From Oopsacas minuta (taxonomy: Eukaryota; Porifera; Hexactinellida; Lyssacinosida; Leucopsacidae), in assembly GCA_024704765.1 (NCBI GenBank), contig JAKMXF010000299.1:1-64000 (forward strand): a DNA stretch of 64,000 bases, given 5' to 3'. Below, piece after piece: positions 1 to 9,972 of this stretch; position 1 is the first letter of the stretch; every line of letters starts with the position of its first letter. The position numbers and the translations under genes were made by a program. A model generated the notes under the pieces. The model was not told the DNA's origin. It searched no databases and saw nothing but the letters and a program-made list of their open reading frames with translations.

Positions 1-235
1 TACATTATCCATTATCTGTAACAATAATTCAACATTCATACACATTATCCATTATCTATTTATCTCTAATACTAGGAAGACACTCCATAACCCAGCTTTC
101 AATCCCAAAATCCATCCTTCACTGCTATCCACAAAGTCTACTTAGATAATCATGTCAAAGTCCATAGTCTACCATCTTCTTAGCCAGTTTTTATATAATA
201 CTAGCAAGACACTCCATTACCCAGCTTTCAATCCA

Positions 236-473
236 GGACCTGTTCGGCTATAAGACATGCTGGTTATAGGAACATGTTATTATCTATACCATGCTGGTTA
301 TAAGATTATATTCTTATATAAGCCATGCTGGTTCTACGAACATGTTCATATAACCAGCATGTCTTATACAAGAACATGTTCTTATATAAGACATGCTGGC
401 TATAAGAACTTGTTTGTATACAAGACATGCTGGTTATAAGAACATGTTCTTGTCTAAGAAATTCTGGTTTACG
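236..473. repeat. 34-bp tandem repeat, seven units
   Basis: Seven units start at 236, 270, 304, 338, 372, 406 and 440 with an exact 34-nt period. Each carries a core like GAACATGTTC followed by a core like AAGACATGCTGG. In the unit at 338 the second core is inverted (CCAGCATGTCTT). The cores are themselves palindromic or nearly so. Short ORFs on both strands here are products of the repeat and are not genes. Confidence 0.9.
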
Positions 474-755
474 TCCATTATTTCCAGTTCTGGACGATGT
501 TCTTATAACCTGCATTGACTGTACTACTTGTTTAATCTATTTTAGGAATGTTTTGTAGTATAACTATTCCATTACCCTATGCATTATAAGTACCATAATA
601 TTTAAAATATTCAAATCATCATTCTAAGCTCTTAATAATTTCCGAATCGATTAACATACATTATAATTCTTTTTCCAATCACTTCTTTAGCATTTCTAAT
701 GTTTCCAGGTTCTGTTAGATAGGAATTTATAGTGATAAGGTCTGGGGTTATTGAC

Positions 756-1912
756 CAATTGAGAGAATTCTGTTGGAAAATTGAGCAGAGGTGAGTGACG
801 AATTGACACTATTCTGTAAGAAATTTGAACAGAGGTGAGTGAAGAACTGGGAGAATTCTGTAACAAAATTGGGCAGAGGAGAGTGACGAATTGAGAGAAT
901 TCTGACAGAAAATTGAGCATGGGTGGGTGGCGAATTGACACTATTCTGTAAGAAAATTGAGCAGAGGTGAGAGAAGAATTGGGAGAATTCTCTAACAAAA
1001 TTGGGCACAAAAGAGTGATGAATTGAGAGAATTCTGACAGAAAACTGAGCATGGCTGGGTGACGAATTGAGAGAATTCTGTTAGAAAATTGGGCAGAGGT
1101 GAGTGACGAATTGAGAGAATTCTGTTAAAAAATTGGGCAGAGGTGAGTGACGAATTGAGAGAATTCTGTAAGAAAATTGGGCAGAGGTGAGTGACGAATC
1201 AAGAGAATTCTGTTAGAAAATTGGGCAGAGGTGAGTGACGAATTGAGAGAATTCTGTTAGAAAATTGGGCAGAGGTGAGTGACGAATCAAGAGAATTCTG
1301 TTGGAAAATTGGGCAGAGGTGAGTGACGAATTGAGAGAATTCTGTTAGAAAATTGGGCAGAGGTGAGTGACGAATTGAGAGAATTCTGTTAGAAAATTGG
1401 GCAGAGGTGAGTGACGAATCAAGAGAATTCTGTTAGAAAATTGGGCAGAGGTGAGTGACGAATTGAGAGAATTCTGTAAGAAAATTGGGCAGAGGTGAGT
1501 GACGAATCAAGAGAATTCTGTTAGAAAATTGGGCAGAGGTGAGTGACGAATTGAGAGAATTCTGTTAGAAAATTGGGCAGAGGTGAGTGACGAATCAAGA
1601 GAATTCTGTTAGAAAATTGGGCAGAGGTGAGTGACGAATTGAGAGAATTCTGTTAGAAAATTGGGCAGAGGTGAGTGACGAATCAAGAGAATTCTGTTGG
1701 AAAATTGGGCAGAGGTGAGTGACGAATTGAGAGAATTCTGTTAGAAAATTGGGCAGAGGTGAGTGAAGAATTGAGAGAATTCTGTAAGAAAATTGGGCAG
1801 AGGTGAGTGACGAATTGCGAGAATTCTGACAGGAAATTGAGCAGAGGTGAGTGACGAATTGACACAATTCTCTAAGAAAATTGAGCAAAGGTTAGAGACG
1901 AATTGTGAATAA
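756..1912. repeat. 44-bp minisatellite, 26 units with higher-order structure
   Basis: Twenty-six consecutive 44-nt units run from 756 to 1899 with no insertion or deletion, then a partial unit. The typical unit reads GAATTGAGAGAATTCTGTTA followed by GAAAATTGGGCAGAGGTGAG and TGAC. The left part (800-1063) repeats as a 132-nt trimer whose unit starts alternate GACAC, GGGAG and GAGAG. From about 1196 to 1767 units starting GAATTGAG and GAATCAAG mostly alternate, giving an 88-nt dimer. Antisense ORFs of 60-118 codons exist because three units equal 132 nt, a multiple of three. They are not treated as genes. Confidence 0.95.
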
Positions 1913-2230
1913 GACTTTAGCACTATAAGAGATAGATAATAGATGACCTTCGGGAAAGAAAGTGAAGGGATTAGACATATGAGAGTGAAGTAGAATGTAT
2001 ATTCCAGTTGAAAAATATTCCTCCAATTTATACTCTTTTCACTTGTGCAGGTGTTGCAAATTTTCAAATATTTTAGTTGTTGCAGTTGGTAGCTACGGAA
2101 ATAATATAGTTTATACTAAACATGTTGTGACACCTGCAACTCACCAACAAGTATATATACGATCAGAATTGAACATAATATTTAGAACATTCTCTTCTCT
2201 TTGTTTCTTCTCCATCTACTTGGTTTGAGA

Positions 2231-2401
2231 CTCATCGTGGGAATTCCTGCATTTGATCGCGACCTGCAACTCTCGTCACTGAGCCGAACTTTAGGAAGTG
2301 TTTCAGATGTGTTCACTCCCAGCCAAGTTACTCAGCTACAACTTGAGGAAGTACAGAATGATTCATATTTTAAGCTATTAATTGTATACAAGCTCTTGTA
2401 A
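2231..2401 (+). pseudogene. possible orphan exon or gene remnant
   Basis: After an acceptor-like AG at 2229-2230, an open frame runs to a stop at 2399-2401. It has gene-like composition, with residues such as IPAFDRDLQLSSLSRTLGSV. There is no ATG at its start, no recognisable family, and no upstream exon that I can join to it. It could be the last exon of a gene broken by the repeat arrays, a non-coding first exon of ATG9, or chance. It is recorded only because the surrounding 900 bp is otherwise non-coding in character. Confidence 0.15.
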
Positions 2402-2485
2402 CGATCAGAGAAAATTCAATGAAATATACAATTGCATGATACCTTATATTAATGGGTTAGAATCTAAGATATATGTCTAATAGCA

Positions 2486-2690
2486 TTCCTTAGAAGGACA
2501 TTTCTTATAATGATAAGAGCATTCCTTACAAGGACATTTCTTATATTATATGAGCATTCTTTACAAGGACATTTCTTATAATTATAAGAGTATTTCTTAC
2601 AAAGACATTTCTTATAATTTCTGAGCATTCATTATACAGTCATTTCTTATAATTATCAGAGCTTCCCTACAAGGCATATTTCTTAATTTA
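2486..2690. repeat. 36-bp tandem repeat, five to six degenerate units
   Basis: Units of 36 nt begin at 2486, 2522, 2558, 2594 and 2630, and a decayed sixth follows. The consensus is approximately TTCCTTACAAGGACATTTCT followed by TATAATTATAAGAGCA. The array is A+T-rich and degrades towards its right end. It lies about 200 bp upstream of ATG9, and no coding role is seen. Confidence 0.8.
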
Positions 2691-2899
2691 GCTTAATTAT
2701 ATACATTTAATCACAACATATCCAAACAATCTACAGAGAGTTATTCAAAAGCAATGTCCTTGCTAATAATTATTCATTAGAATAGATGGCATTCTTTACA
2801 AATCTATTATTTACCTTATAGCATATTTTGATCATCGAATTGTAAGTCTTAAATTTGTCCAATTTTTATAGCTTTCCTGATTATCACTATCTCATACGC

Positions 2900-5308
2900 A
2901 TGATGAGTGACAAGGATTATGATTTACCCAAGCCCAGCCCTTGGCCTGGAATTGATTTCAATTTTCGCAGTATCAAGGATTCTTTCTCTAGATTCATCCC
3001 TCATAAGGATGTACCTTACACGCAGGTTATTTCGGAACCTGAGGATGATGGATTCAATGTCACTATCAAGCAGCATTCTGCTACTATGGACCATGAGCAG
3101 GGTGTTCGACTATCTGAGCACGATGATCAGCCGCCATCCTTTCATTCAGTGGGGGGTATCGGGAACAAATCTGTGCCAGCTGACTCCTCTAGTATTAGAT
3201 GGGAAAGAAATCTCAACAGGTGGAAACATGTGAAAGATTTGGATGATTTCTTTACGCGCATATACTTCTTTTGGATTGAAGGCGGCTATTTTCCTCTTGT
3301 TGTTAGTCAGTTTCTTGACCTGTTTCAATTCTTATTTATCTTTTTCATGATAATCTTCCTAATTTCTTGTGTTGATTATGCTAAATTAGTACAACCCTCC
3401 AATCCTGAAAATAAATTTAACACCCTCGACTTTATCCAACTCAATAACCTTCTGAATCCTCCTTTATCTGTTATTATCCTTCTTCTATTCGGCATTCCAT
3501 TTTGGATTTGGCGTACATTCAAAGCTATCTACAAGGCTATTATTTACTTGGATATTAGGAATTTTTATAAGTCAGCCTTAGGTCTTGACCCTTCAAAGAT
3601 TCGAAACTATCCTTGGACACTAATTGTAGAACGACTTCAAACCTTCCAACAGGAGGGAGACGGCTACTCTCTCCTTATCAAAAAACGAGAAATGAGCTCT
3701 TTGGATGTCTATCATCGTATTTTGAGGTTTGAAAACTTTATTGTAGCTATGGTGAATAGGAAACTTCTCCCGATGCACTTTAGAGTTCCAATTCTCGGAA
3801 AGCAAATATTTTGTTCTCAGATGTTACTGAAGAATTATACTTGGATTCTGTTTACTGCACCAGGTTCCCTTTTTCATCCAAGGTACCGCATCCTCGATGA
3901 AGTACGCTCGCCTCTCAATAAAGACCTCGTAGTGAAGAAGCTTTCTAATCGAATTGCTTACTTTGCTTTGTTCAATTTGCTTCTCTTCCCGTTTGTTCTC
4001 ATGTACCAATTCTTTTACTCCATTTTCAGTTATGCTGATCTTGCTCGAAAGAATCCCAGTGCCATGGGGCTTCGTCTCTGGAGCCTTCCTGCAAAGCTTG
4101 AATATCAGCATTTTAACGAACTTCAACATGAACAGCAACAACGATTATCTCGTGCTTATGTACCAGCTAAGAATTATTTACAGCTCTATAGCAGCCCAGT
4201 CATCAATCTTTTAGCTAGGCATTTTGGCTTCATAGCTGGAGCACTCCTTGCTCTCTTACTCTTCTTTGGATTTCTAAATGAAAATGTTTTCTTCACCGAG
4301 TATCTGATTAAAATTGGCTCGGTTTTGGGTATCGTGGTAGCCGTGTGTAGAGTCCTTGTGCCTCCAGAAGACTTGTTGTATGAAGAGCCAAAGCTTTTGT
4401 TAGCTGAAGTGCTCAAACATGTCCACTACATGCCTGATGATTGGAAGCTACATCCAGAAGCTCAGGAAGTTATGAAACAATTCTCTCAGCTCTTTCAGTT
4501 TAGAGCTATTCTAATTTTTCACGAACTCTTATCGCCTATCCTAACTCCATTCATCCTATACTTCGCTCTACGGAAGAGATCGTCTGAAATTATTGATTTC
4601 TTCCGACAGTTCACTGTGGATGTAGAGGGCCTTGGTGATGTCTGTAGCTTCGCACAACTTGATTTACAGAGACATGGTGACGTGGAATGGGTTCAGGTTG
4701 AGGAAACGAGTCAATTACCCCGGCAGGATTCTGATATTCATATCATGGAGGCTCCTTCAAGTAGTATTGCTAAGAATGGTAAAACAGAGTTGTCCTTACT
4801 AAGTTTCTCTGTACGAAATCCCAGTTGGAAACCTCCCACGCAGTCTCATATACTTTTGAAGCATTTGAGGGATGACCTTCCTGTGTTCAACAGTGATATG
4901 ATAAGAAGCACTCTATCTGATCCGACTAACACTCTGCCCATGTTAGACCCCTCAAATTATATACAACCACCTCCCAAATCTACGAATAGCTCCACATACC
5001 AAGAGATGCAGACCAGCAGACAGATAATGGCTCTGCATCGGATGCACGAGACACAATCTTCTTTTAAACCAACCAGCAGTATGTTTTTCGGTAATTGGAA
5101 CATGCCTTTTCTCCCTCCACAATCGCCTGCCAATTCTATTGTTTCAGAGACTGAGATTGTGGATCCTTCAAATCGCCAAACGCCCCTACTTTCAACCCCT
5201 GTGCTGAACTCAGAACTATGCGACTTGACTGAGCCTCTCATAGCCTCCCTCGATAATAAAGTACTCTCTAATTCGCCTAGACACCTGTCTACCTCTAATG
5301 ACAAATAA
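2900..5308 (+). CDS. ATG9: ATG9 autophagy lipid scramblase
   Basis: Multi-spanning membrane protein of the autophagy pathway. The family scrambles phospholipids and supplies seed vesicles to the growing phagophore. The 802-residue product is close to human ATG9A in length. After a variable acidic N-terminus comes the family-typical stretch NRWKHVKDLDDFFTRIYFFW, then a membrane helix ending in CVDYAKL. Further hydrophobic segments follow (around 3455, 3955, 4205 and 4525), with the conserved PGSLFHPRYRI and VPPEDLLYEE regions between them. The last 180 residues are Ser/Pro-rich and likely disordered. The frame is open upstream to 2855 but has no ATG there. ATG at 2900, or the next codon, is chosen, with an acceptor-like AG at 2870-2871. 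It is the first of ten plus-strand genes and has no intron. Confidence 0.93.
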   Translation: MMSDKDYDLPKPSPWPGIDFNFRSIKDSFSRFIPHKDVPYTQVISEPEDDGFNVTIKQHSATMDHEQGVRLSEHDDQPPSFHSVGGIGNKSVPADSSSIRWERNLNRWKHVKDLDDFFTRIYFFWIEGGYFPLVVSQFLDLFQFLFIFFMIIFLISCVDYAKLVQPSNPENKFNTLDFIQLNNLLNPPLSVIILLLFGIPFWIWRTFKAIYKAIIYLDIRNFYKSALGLDPSKIRNYPWTLIVERLQTFQQEGDGYSLLIKKREMSSLDVYHRILRFENFIVAMVNRKLLPMHFRVPILGKQIFCSQMLLKNYTWILFTAPGSLFHPRYRILDEVRSPLNKDLVVKKLSNRIAYFALFNLLLFPFVLMYQFFYSIFSYADLARKNPSAMGLRLWSLPAKLEYQHFNELQHEQQQRLSRAYVPAKNYLQLYSSPVINLLARHFGFIAGALLALLLFFGFLNENVFFTEYLIKIGSVLGIVVAVCRVLVPPEDLLYEEPKLLLAEVLKHVHYMPDDWKLHPEAQEVMKQFSQLFQFRAILIFHELLSPILTPFILYFALRKRSSEIIDFFRQFTVDVEGLGDVCSFAQLDLQRHGDVEWVQVEETSQLPRQDSDIHIMEAPSSSIAKNGKTELSLLSFSVRNPSWKPPTQSHILLKHLRDDLPVFNSDMIRSTLSDPTNTLPMLDPSNYIQPPPKSTNSSTYQEMQTSRQIMALHRMHETQSSFKPTSSMFFGNWNMPFLPPQSPANSIVSETEIVDPSNRQTPLLSTPVLNSELCDLTEPLIASLDNKVLSNSPRHLSTSNDK

Positions 5309-5522
5309 GCTTTATGTGTGTATGGCATTGGTATTCTTAATTGCTTGTAATTTGGTTGCACACAATTTATGACACATGTGTATGTATGCGGATTGTATTT
5401 GTACTTTATAATCATTTTCTTACTCATTTTACTTCAAGCAATAATATTCGTGTCGTTCGTTTGCTTATTTTATTTTAAAGTATATTTCTATGATCTGTAT
5501 TTGTATATTTTGTGTAGCATAC

Positions 5523-6998
5523 ATGGATTCTACTCAAAAACCTCTTGTCATTCCTCCTGAGTACTCAGCTTATGCGGAGAATCATTCACTATTTGCCTTT
5601 TTCCGAAGTGTCCTGGAAGAGCTCAGCATTCACAAACCTAAAGACCCACTACAAAGGATAGTTGAAATTTGTAAGCGTAAAGATCACAAAATAGTAAGAA
5701 TATTTGTATTAGGCCCTCCCTCATCTGGCAAGAAGACATTGGGCAAACAAATAGCTCGTAAGTTAAAATGCAAATTCATTGATCCAGAAATAATCTTCAA
5801 GGACACCGATAAAGGGGAACAAATCAATGAGCAAATTGAAAAAGGAATTCCTCTTACTCCACGCCAAAAGACAAACATCATTTCTCAATATCTACGCAAA
5901 TCTGACTTATTGACGAGAGGTATGGTAATGTCTGGGTTTCCTACAACTCCCGAGGAAGCTCGTCTTCTCCAGGCAGAAGGTGTTTTGGCTGATCACATTA
6001 TATTTCTTGATGGGACCAGATCAGTGCTACAAGAGAGATCAGATGGTAAACGGATAGATTCCCTAACTGAAGATATATACCACTTTCCATTGAATATGCC
6101 AGACAATCCTGACGTCACAGCTAGACTGAGAGAAGTTCCTGATGCAAGATCTGTCTTTGAAAGACAGTGGACATCCTATTACAGACATTTGGACAGTTTG
6201 CAACAGTGTTACGATTTTCGAGATAAACCTCTAAAGAATGTATACAGCGTATTTAGCATTGATCAGCCCCTCCAGTCTCTAGCCTCTCAAGTTTTTGAGT
6301 TTCTTTCACAGAATGCCTTCCGTACCTTGTCGCCTGTTGTCCCCCGTGTACTGCTGTTGGCCGCACCAGGCGCTGGTAAGAATACACAGGCTGCCATGTT
6401 ATCAGAGAAGTACAACCTTGTCAATATTGATTTTGATCTTATTCTGAAGGAGATTTACCAAGGAGGAGGAGCTCTGGCAGAAAGAATGAAGTTATTCGTC
6501 AACAGAAATTTGCCTCTACCAACTGAATTGCTTATCAAGGTTTTATTGCCAAGGTTGAGCACTCTTGATGCCGCCAAAAGGGGCTGGGTATTGCATTCAT
6601 TCCCAAATACGGGAGAAGAAGCACAATCTTTGATTTCAGAAGGTGTTCTCCCGAACAGAGTAGTTTATCTTGATGTAAGCAGAGATGTGGTAATTGAACG
6701 CTTAACTCTAAGACGAATTGACCCAATTACTGGCCGTACTTATCATACCCTATACAACCCTCCGCCTAATACACGTATTAGTTCTCGCACTCTTGTCCAT
6801 CCTCAAGATGAAGCAGATGTAGTTACTCAGAGAATTGTTCGGTTCGAGTCATATCAGTCTGAAATACAAGAAATGTATGAGATGATAAGTAAGCATATTA
6901 ATGGGGAGCAAGATCCTCATGCTGTGTTCGAGTGTGTGGAGAACTTTATCGTTAATGAGCTATCCCACCCTTACGACCAGTCAGAGATGGATATATAG
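5523..6998 (+). CDS. AK8: adenylate kinase 8 (tandem adenylate kinase)
   Basis: Nucleoside monophosphate kinase with two adenylate-kinase domains, balancing adenine nucleotides. In animals the family is tied to motile cilia. The 491-residue protein opens with the AK8-type leader KPLVIPPEYSAYAENH. The first domain has the P-loop GPPSSGKK at about residue 60. The second has AAPGAGKNTQ at about residue 280, each followed by an NMP-binding and LID-like segment. Human AK8 is 479 residues. The frame is open further upstream, but ATG at 5523 matches the family start and lies 5 nt after an AG at 5516-5517. The gap to ATG9 is 214 nt. No intron is seen. Confidence 0.9.
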   Translation: MDSTQKPLVIPPEYSAYAENHSLFAFFRSVLEELSIHKPKDPLQRIVEICKRKDHKIVRIFVLGPPSSGKKTLGKQIARKLKCKFIDPEIIFKDTDKGEQINEQIEKGIPLTPRQKTNIISQYLRKSDLLTRGMVMSGFPTTPEEARLLQAEGVLADHIIFLDGTRSVLQERSDGKRIDSLTEDIYHFPLNMPDNPDVTARLREVPDARSVFERQWTSYYRHLDSLQQCYDFRDKPLKNVYSVFSIDQPLQSLASQVFEFLSQNAFRTLSPVVPRVLLLAAPGAGKNTQAAMLSEKYNLVNIDFDLILKEIYQGGGALAERMKLFVNRNLPLPTELLIKVLLPRLSTLDAAKRGWVLHSFPNTGEEAQSLISEGVLPNRVVYLDVSRDVVIERLTLRRIDPITGRTYHTLYNPPPNTRISSRTLVHPQDEADVVTQRIVRFESYQSEIQEMYEMISKHINGEQDPHAVFECVENFIVNELSHPYDQSEMDI

Positions 6999-7150
6999 AT
7001 TCCTTTTTGTGTATAACCAGTAATATCACTTACCTACTTATTCGCTCTTGTAATTGATATTATATTTAACTCTCTTATATTTAATATTTGTTTTATTGCA
7101 TTTAAAAATGAATTTACTTGTAATCTTTCACTTTTCTCAGTCTACCGAGA

Positions 7151-7786
7151 ATGTTCAATTATGAATCTCCACCACACTCTCACACCTCTATCATGGCAGT
7201 ACAATACGATAAAGGAGTTTTGGTGGGAGCTGACTCCAGGACCAGCTCTGGAATATACGTAGCTAATCGCGTATCTGACAAATTGACTCAGATTTCAGAT
7301 CGTATATTCTGTTGCCGTTCTGGTTCTGCTGCACACACACAGGCTATCGCTGACTTTGTGAAGTACGGGCTTGAGATGCATTCCACAGAGATGGGAAAGC
7401 CTCCTTTGGTCCACACTGCAGCTCACCTCTTCCGCTCTACCTGCTATGAGTACAGGGACCAATTCACAGCTGGAATTATTTGTGCTGGTTGGGATGAATT
7501 ACGTGGAGGACAGGTCTATTCAATTCCTCTGGGAGGTATGTGTGTTCGTCAGCCGCTGACAATTGGTGGTTCTGGGAGTACATATATATACGGATTCTGT
7601 GATGCGAACTACAGAGAAGATTTCACTAGAAGCGAATGTATGGAATTTGTCCAACGAGCTCTCGCTCTTGCTATTCGTAGGGACGGATCAAGCGGTGGCG
7701 TTATCAGAATTGTTTCTATTGAGGAGGGAGGAATAGAGAGGTTCCTATTCACGAGTGAAGATTGCGCTCTGTTACAGAATTTCTAA
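7151..7786 (+). CDS. PSMB6: proteasome subunit beta type-6 (beta-1)
   Basis: Catalytic beta-1 subunit of the 20S proteasome core, responsible for caspase-like cleavage after acidic residues. The mature part starts [11 protein letters not shown] and continues with ADSRT (Asp17), VSDKLT (Lys33), [22 protein letters not shown] and [11 protein letters not shown], all family hallmarks. The nucleophile would be Thr12 of the precursor. The visible propeptide is only 11 residues, and the residue before Thr is His, where the family normally has Gly for autocatalytic cleavage. An AG splice acceptor lies at 7139-7140 and the frame is open across it, so an upstream exon or spliced leader is possible. ATG at 7151 is the first available. 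The gap to AK8 is 152 nt. Confidence 0.92.
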   Translation: MFNYESPPHSHTSIMAVQYDKGVLVGADSRTSSGIYVANRVSDKLTQISDRIFCCRSGSAAHTQAIADFVKYGLEMHSTEMGKPPLVHTAAHLFRSTCYEYRDQFTAGIICAGWDELRGGQVYSIPLGGMCVRQPLTIGGSGSTYIYGFCDANYREDFTRSECMEFVQRALALAIRRDGSSGGVIRIVSIEEGGIERFLFTSEDCALLQNF

Positions 7787-8007
7787 GTGTTTCTATTTAG
7801 GATTAGTGAGATTATACTGGTATACCTTTGAGTTAATTCTCTTTAGTTTATATCACAGCCGTTGATTACATAAATATAAATATTAATATATGGATGCATT
7901 GAAAGTCGAGTAAGCACGCTCCCTCATTAATCAAAACCAGACGAAATTTTGTTCATTATAACTGTAGATATGTGTAACTTTAATTTTAACTCTGTTTCTC
8001 TTAAGAA

Positions 8008-9576
8008 ATGGCATTTGTACAGCATTATAGGTGTGGTGCTGTCGTTCTTCAATCCACAGTTAATCTCATTCAACAAGTGATAAAAGCAGCAGATTTTATC
8101 TCTGACACATTGTACCTCCCTCTTCCCTTATTACCTAATCCCAGCAGTGATATCGCCACCAACCACAAGGATACTTTGCTAGAGCGACAAACTTCCTATA
8201 TTGAATATTTGAGTAACTTATTTCACGATTTCAGACAGATTATTCCTAAATTAGACATCAGAGTACTCGTACCTATTCTTCCAGGAACCTGTCCCGCTCC
8301 ACTATCTAGACCTATCGAGGTTATCGTCTCTTCTTACCCAGACATCTCTCAAACTGAAGCAAGTCCTACTTATCGCATCCTTTCTGAACGGATTCTTTCT
8401 CACAAATATATATTCCTCCCAGAGACAACAATTAGCAAAACTTATTTATTTCAAGAGACTGACATTTGGCATGTTGGGTGTCATAAACATGCAGTAGTAG
8501 GTGGTACATTTGATCATCTGCATCAAGGGCACTACCTCTTACTAGCGGCTACTGCTCTCTATAGCTCCTCGTCCTGTTTGGTGGGCGTCTCTTCTGGCCC
8601 TTTACTGAAAGATAAAGTCCTAAGAGAACTTGTTGAGCCGTTAGAGCAGAGATGTATCAAGGTAAAAGAACTGTTACAAGATATGCGACCAGGTCTGAAG
8701 CTTGATATCGTATCTATTACAGATCCTTATGGACCTAGCATCACTGAGACTGAATTAGATTGCTTGATTGTATCTGAAGAAACTCTAAAGGCCGGAGAAG
8801 CTGTGAACAGGAAGAGACTAGAATCTGGAATGTCCCAACTGTATATTCACAAGATTCCAATAATCGCAGGAACTAATAATAAACTATCTTCTACTCAGCA
8901 ACGGAATAACATATTAGGAATTTATAGAGAACAACCACCAACTCAGAAGCGCAAACAGAAGTGTATGCCTTACGTCATTGGACTGACAGGTGGTACTTGT
9001 TCAGGTAAAACCTCCATAGCCACTTATCTGGGTAGTAAAGGAGCATACATTATCAATTGCGACAGACTGGGACACGAATCATATAAATCAGGCACACCAA
9101 CCTTTCATCGGTTAGTAGAGAGCTTTGGAACTAGTCTTCTGGATCATAATGGCTCTATTGACAGGAAATCTCTTGCTAATATTGTCTTTTCTGACGCAGA
9201 TAAGTTGAATTTACTTAACCAGATTGTCTGGCCAGCTATTGCTGATCTAATGCAAGAATGTATAACCGAAGCTTTGAGAGAGGGAGTGAAAGTGTGTGTG
9301 GTGGATGCAGCAGTTATGTTAGAAGCTGGGTGGGAGGATAATGTCGACGAATTGTGGGTAGCATTTGTTCCAGAGAATCATGGAATTGAGCGGTTAATGC
9401 AAAGGAATGGACTGAGTGAAGAGACAGCTAGAGATAGGATATCCTCTCAGATGAACAATGAAGAGAAAATTGCACGAGCTAATGTCGTTATATGTTCCTT
9501 ATGGGAACAGGAGATCACAAACAAGCAGGTAGATTGTGCTTGGGATTCGTTGTTTGAAAGGATTATAAAATTGTAA
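8008..9576 (+). CDS. COASY: bifunctional CoA synthase (PPAT plus dephospho-CoA kinase)
   Basis: Catalyses the last two steps of coenzyme A synthesis: adenylation of 4'-phosphopantetheine, then phosphorylation of dephospho-CoA. The 522-residue protein has a divergent N-terminal region and then the nucleotidyltransferase motif GGTFDHLHQGHYLLL near residue 165. VSEETLKAGEAVNRKR closes that domain. The kinase domain opens with LTGGTCSGKTS near residue 327 and continues with NCDRLGHESYK and DAAVMLEAGW. The animal-type fusion and length agree with human COASY (564 residues). ATG at 8008 is 2 nt after an AG. No intron. The gap to PSMB6 is 221 nt. Confidence 0.93.
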   Translation: MAFVQHYRCGAVVLQSTVNLIQQVIKAADFISDTLYLPLPLLPNPSSDIATNHKDTLLERQTSYIEYLSNLFHDFRQIIPKLDIRVLVPILPGTCPAPLSRPIEVIVSSYPDISQTEASPTYRILSERILSHKYIFLPETTISKTYLFQETDIWHVGCHKHAVVGGTFDHLHQGHYLLLAATALYSSSSCLVGVSSGPLLKDKVLRELVEPLEQRCIKVKELLQDMRPGLKLDIVSITDPYGPSITETELDCLIVSEETLKAGEAVNRKRLESGMSQLYIHKIPIIAGTNNKLSSTQQRNNILGIYREQPPTQKRKQKCMPYVIGLTGGTCSGKTSIATYLGSKGAYIINCDRLGHESYKSGTPTFHRLVESFGTSLLDHNGSIDRKSLANIVFSDADKLNLLNQIVWPAIADLMQECITEALREGVKVCVVDAAVMLEAGWEDNVDELWVAFVPENHGIERLMQRNGLSEETARDRISSQMNNEEKIARANVVICSLWEQEITNKQVDCAWDSLFERIIKL

Positions 9577-9590
9577 CTACAAATTTATTA

Positions 9591-9623
9591 AATTCGTGTT
9601 AGCGACATTAGTTAACACGAATT
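9591..9623. repeat. short perfect inverted repeat after COASY
   Basis: AATTCGTGTTA at 9591-9601 is repeated in inverse as TAACACGAATT at 9613-9623 with an 11-nt loop. It begins 15 nt after the COASY stop. It could fold as a hairpin in the 3' UTR or be a remnant of a small transposon. The rest of the 396-nt gap to the next gene shows nothing further that I can name. Confidence 0.5.
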
Positions 9624-9972
9624 ATTTACATTATAATAAGTTTAATTCACAAGCTGCAATTTCTATGTAAATACATTAATTGCTCTACTCACGGTTTATC
9701 TATACCAATAGTATATGCGTGTATAGCTCACACATCCCTTGCTAGATTGCCCTTTAGTTTCTACTAATGGGATACGAGCATTGGGTAAATATAGCCAATT
9801 TCAGGACTGCTGAACTAGAGACATTTACATCAGTTGTTAGCTTGGCAAAATTCTTGCTAGAAATCCTATTTATACAACGATTCTGTTTAATTTTAGCACC
9901 AAATCCATCTCTTCTAAAACCAAATATTCTCCTTGATCTACTGCTTCTTTTTTATATAGCTGGAAAAGCAGA

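Noticed and set aside
257-515. Overlapping 60-69 codon frames on both strands
   Set aside because: Products of the 34-bp palindromic repeat.
696-2067. Antisense ORFs of 60-118 codons with repetitive Phe/Ser/Leu-rich peptides
   Set aside because: They are read-through of the 44-bp satellite, which lacks stops in several frames. The period in amino acids equals three units, and there is no gene-like start or context.
1995-2228. 77-codon plus-strand frame beside the satellite
   Set aside because: Composition is not gene-like, no family is recognisable, and it is not joined to the following frame.
2900-9576. Bacterial operon or horizontally acquired cluster
   Set aside because: The genes are intronless and on one strand, but every product is a eukaryotic type (ATG9, AK8, PSMB6, fused COASY), with matching composition.
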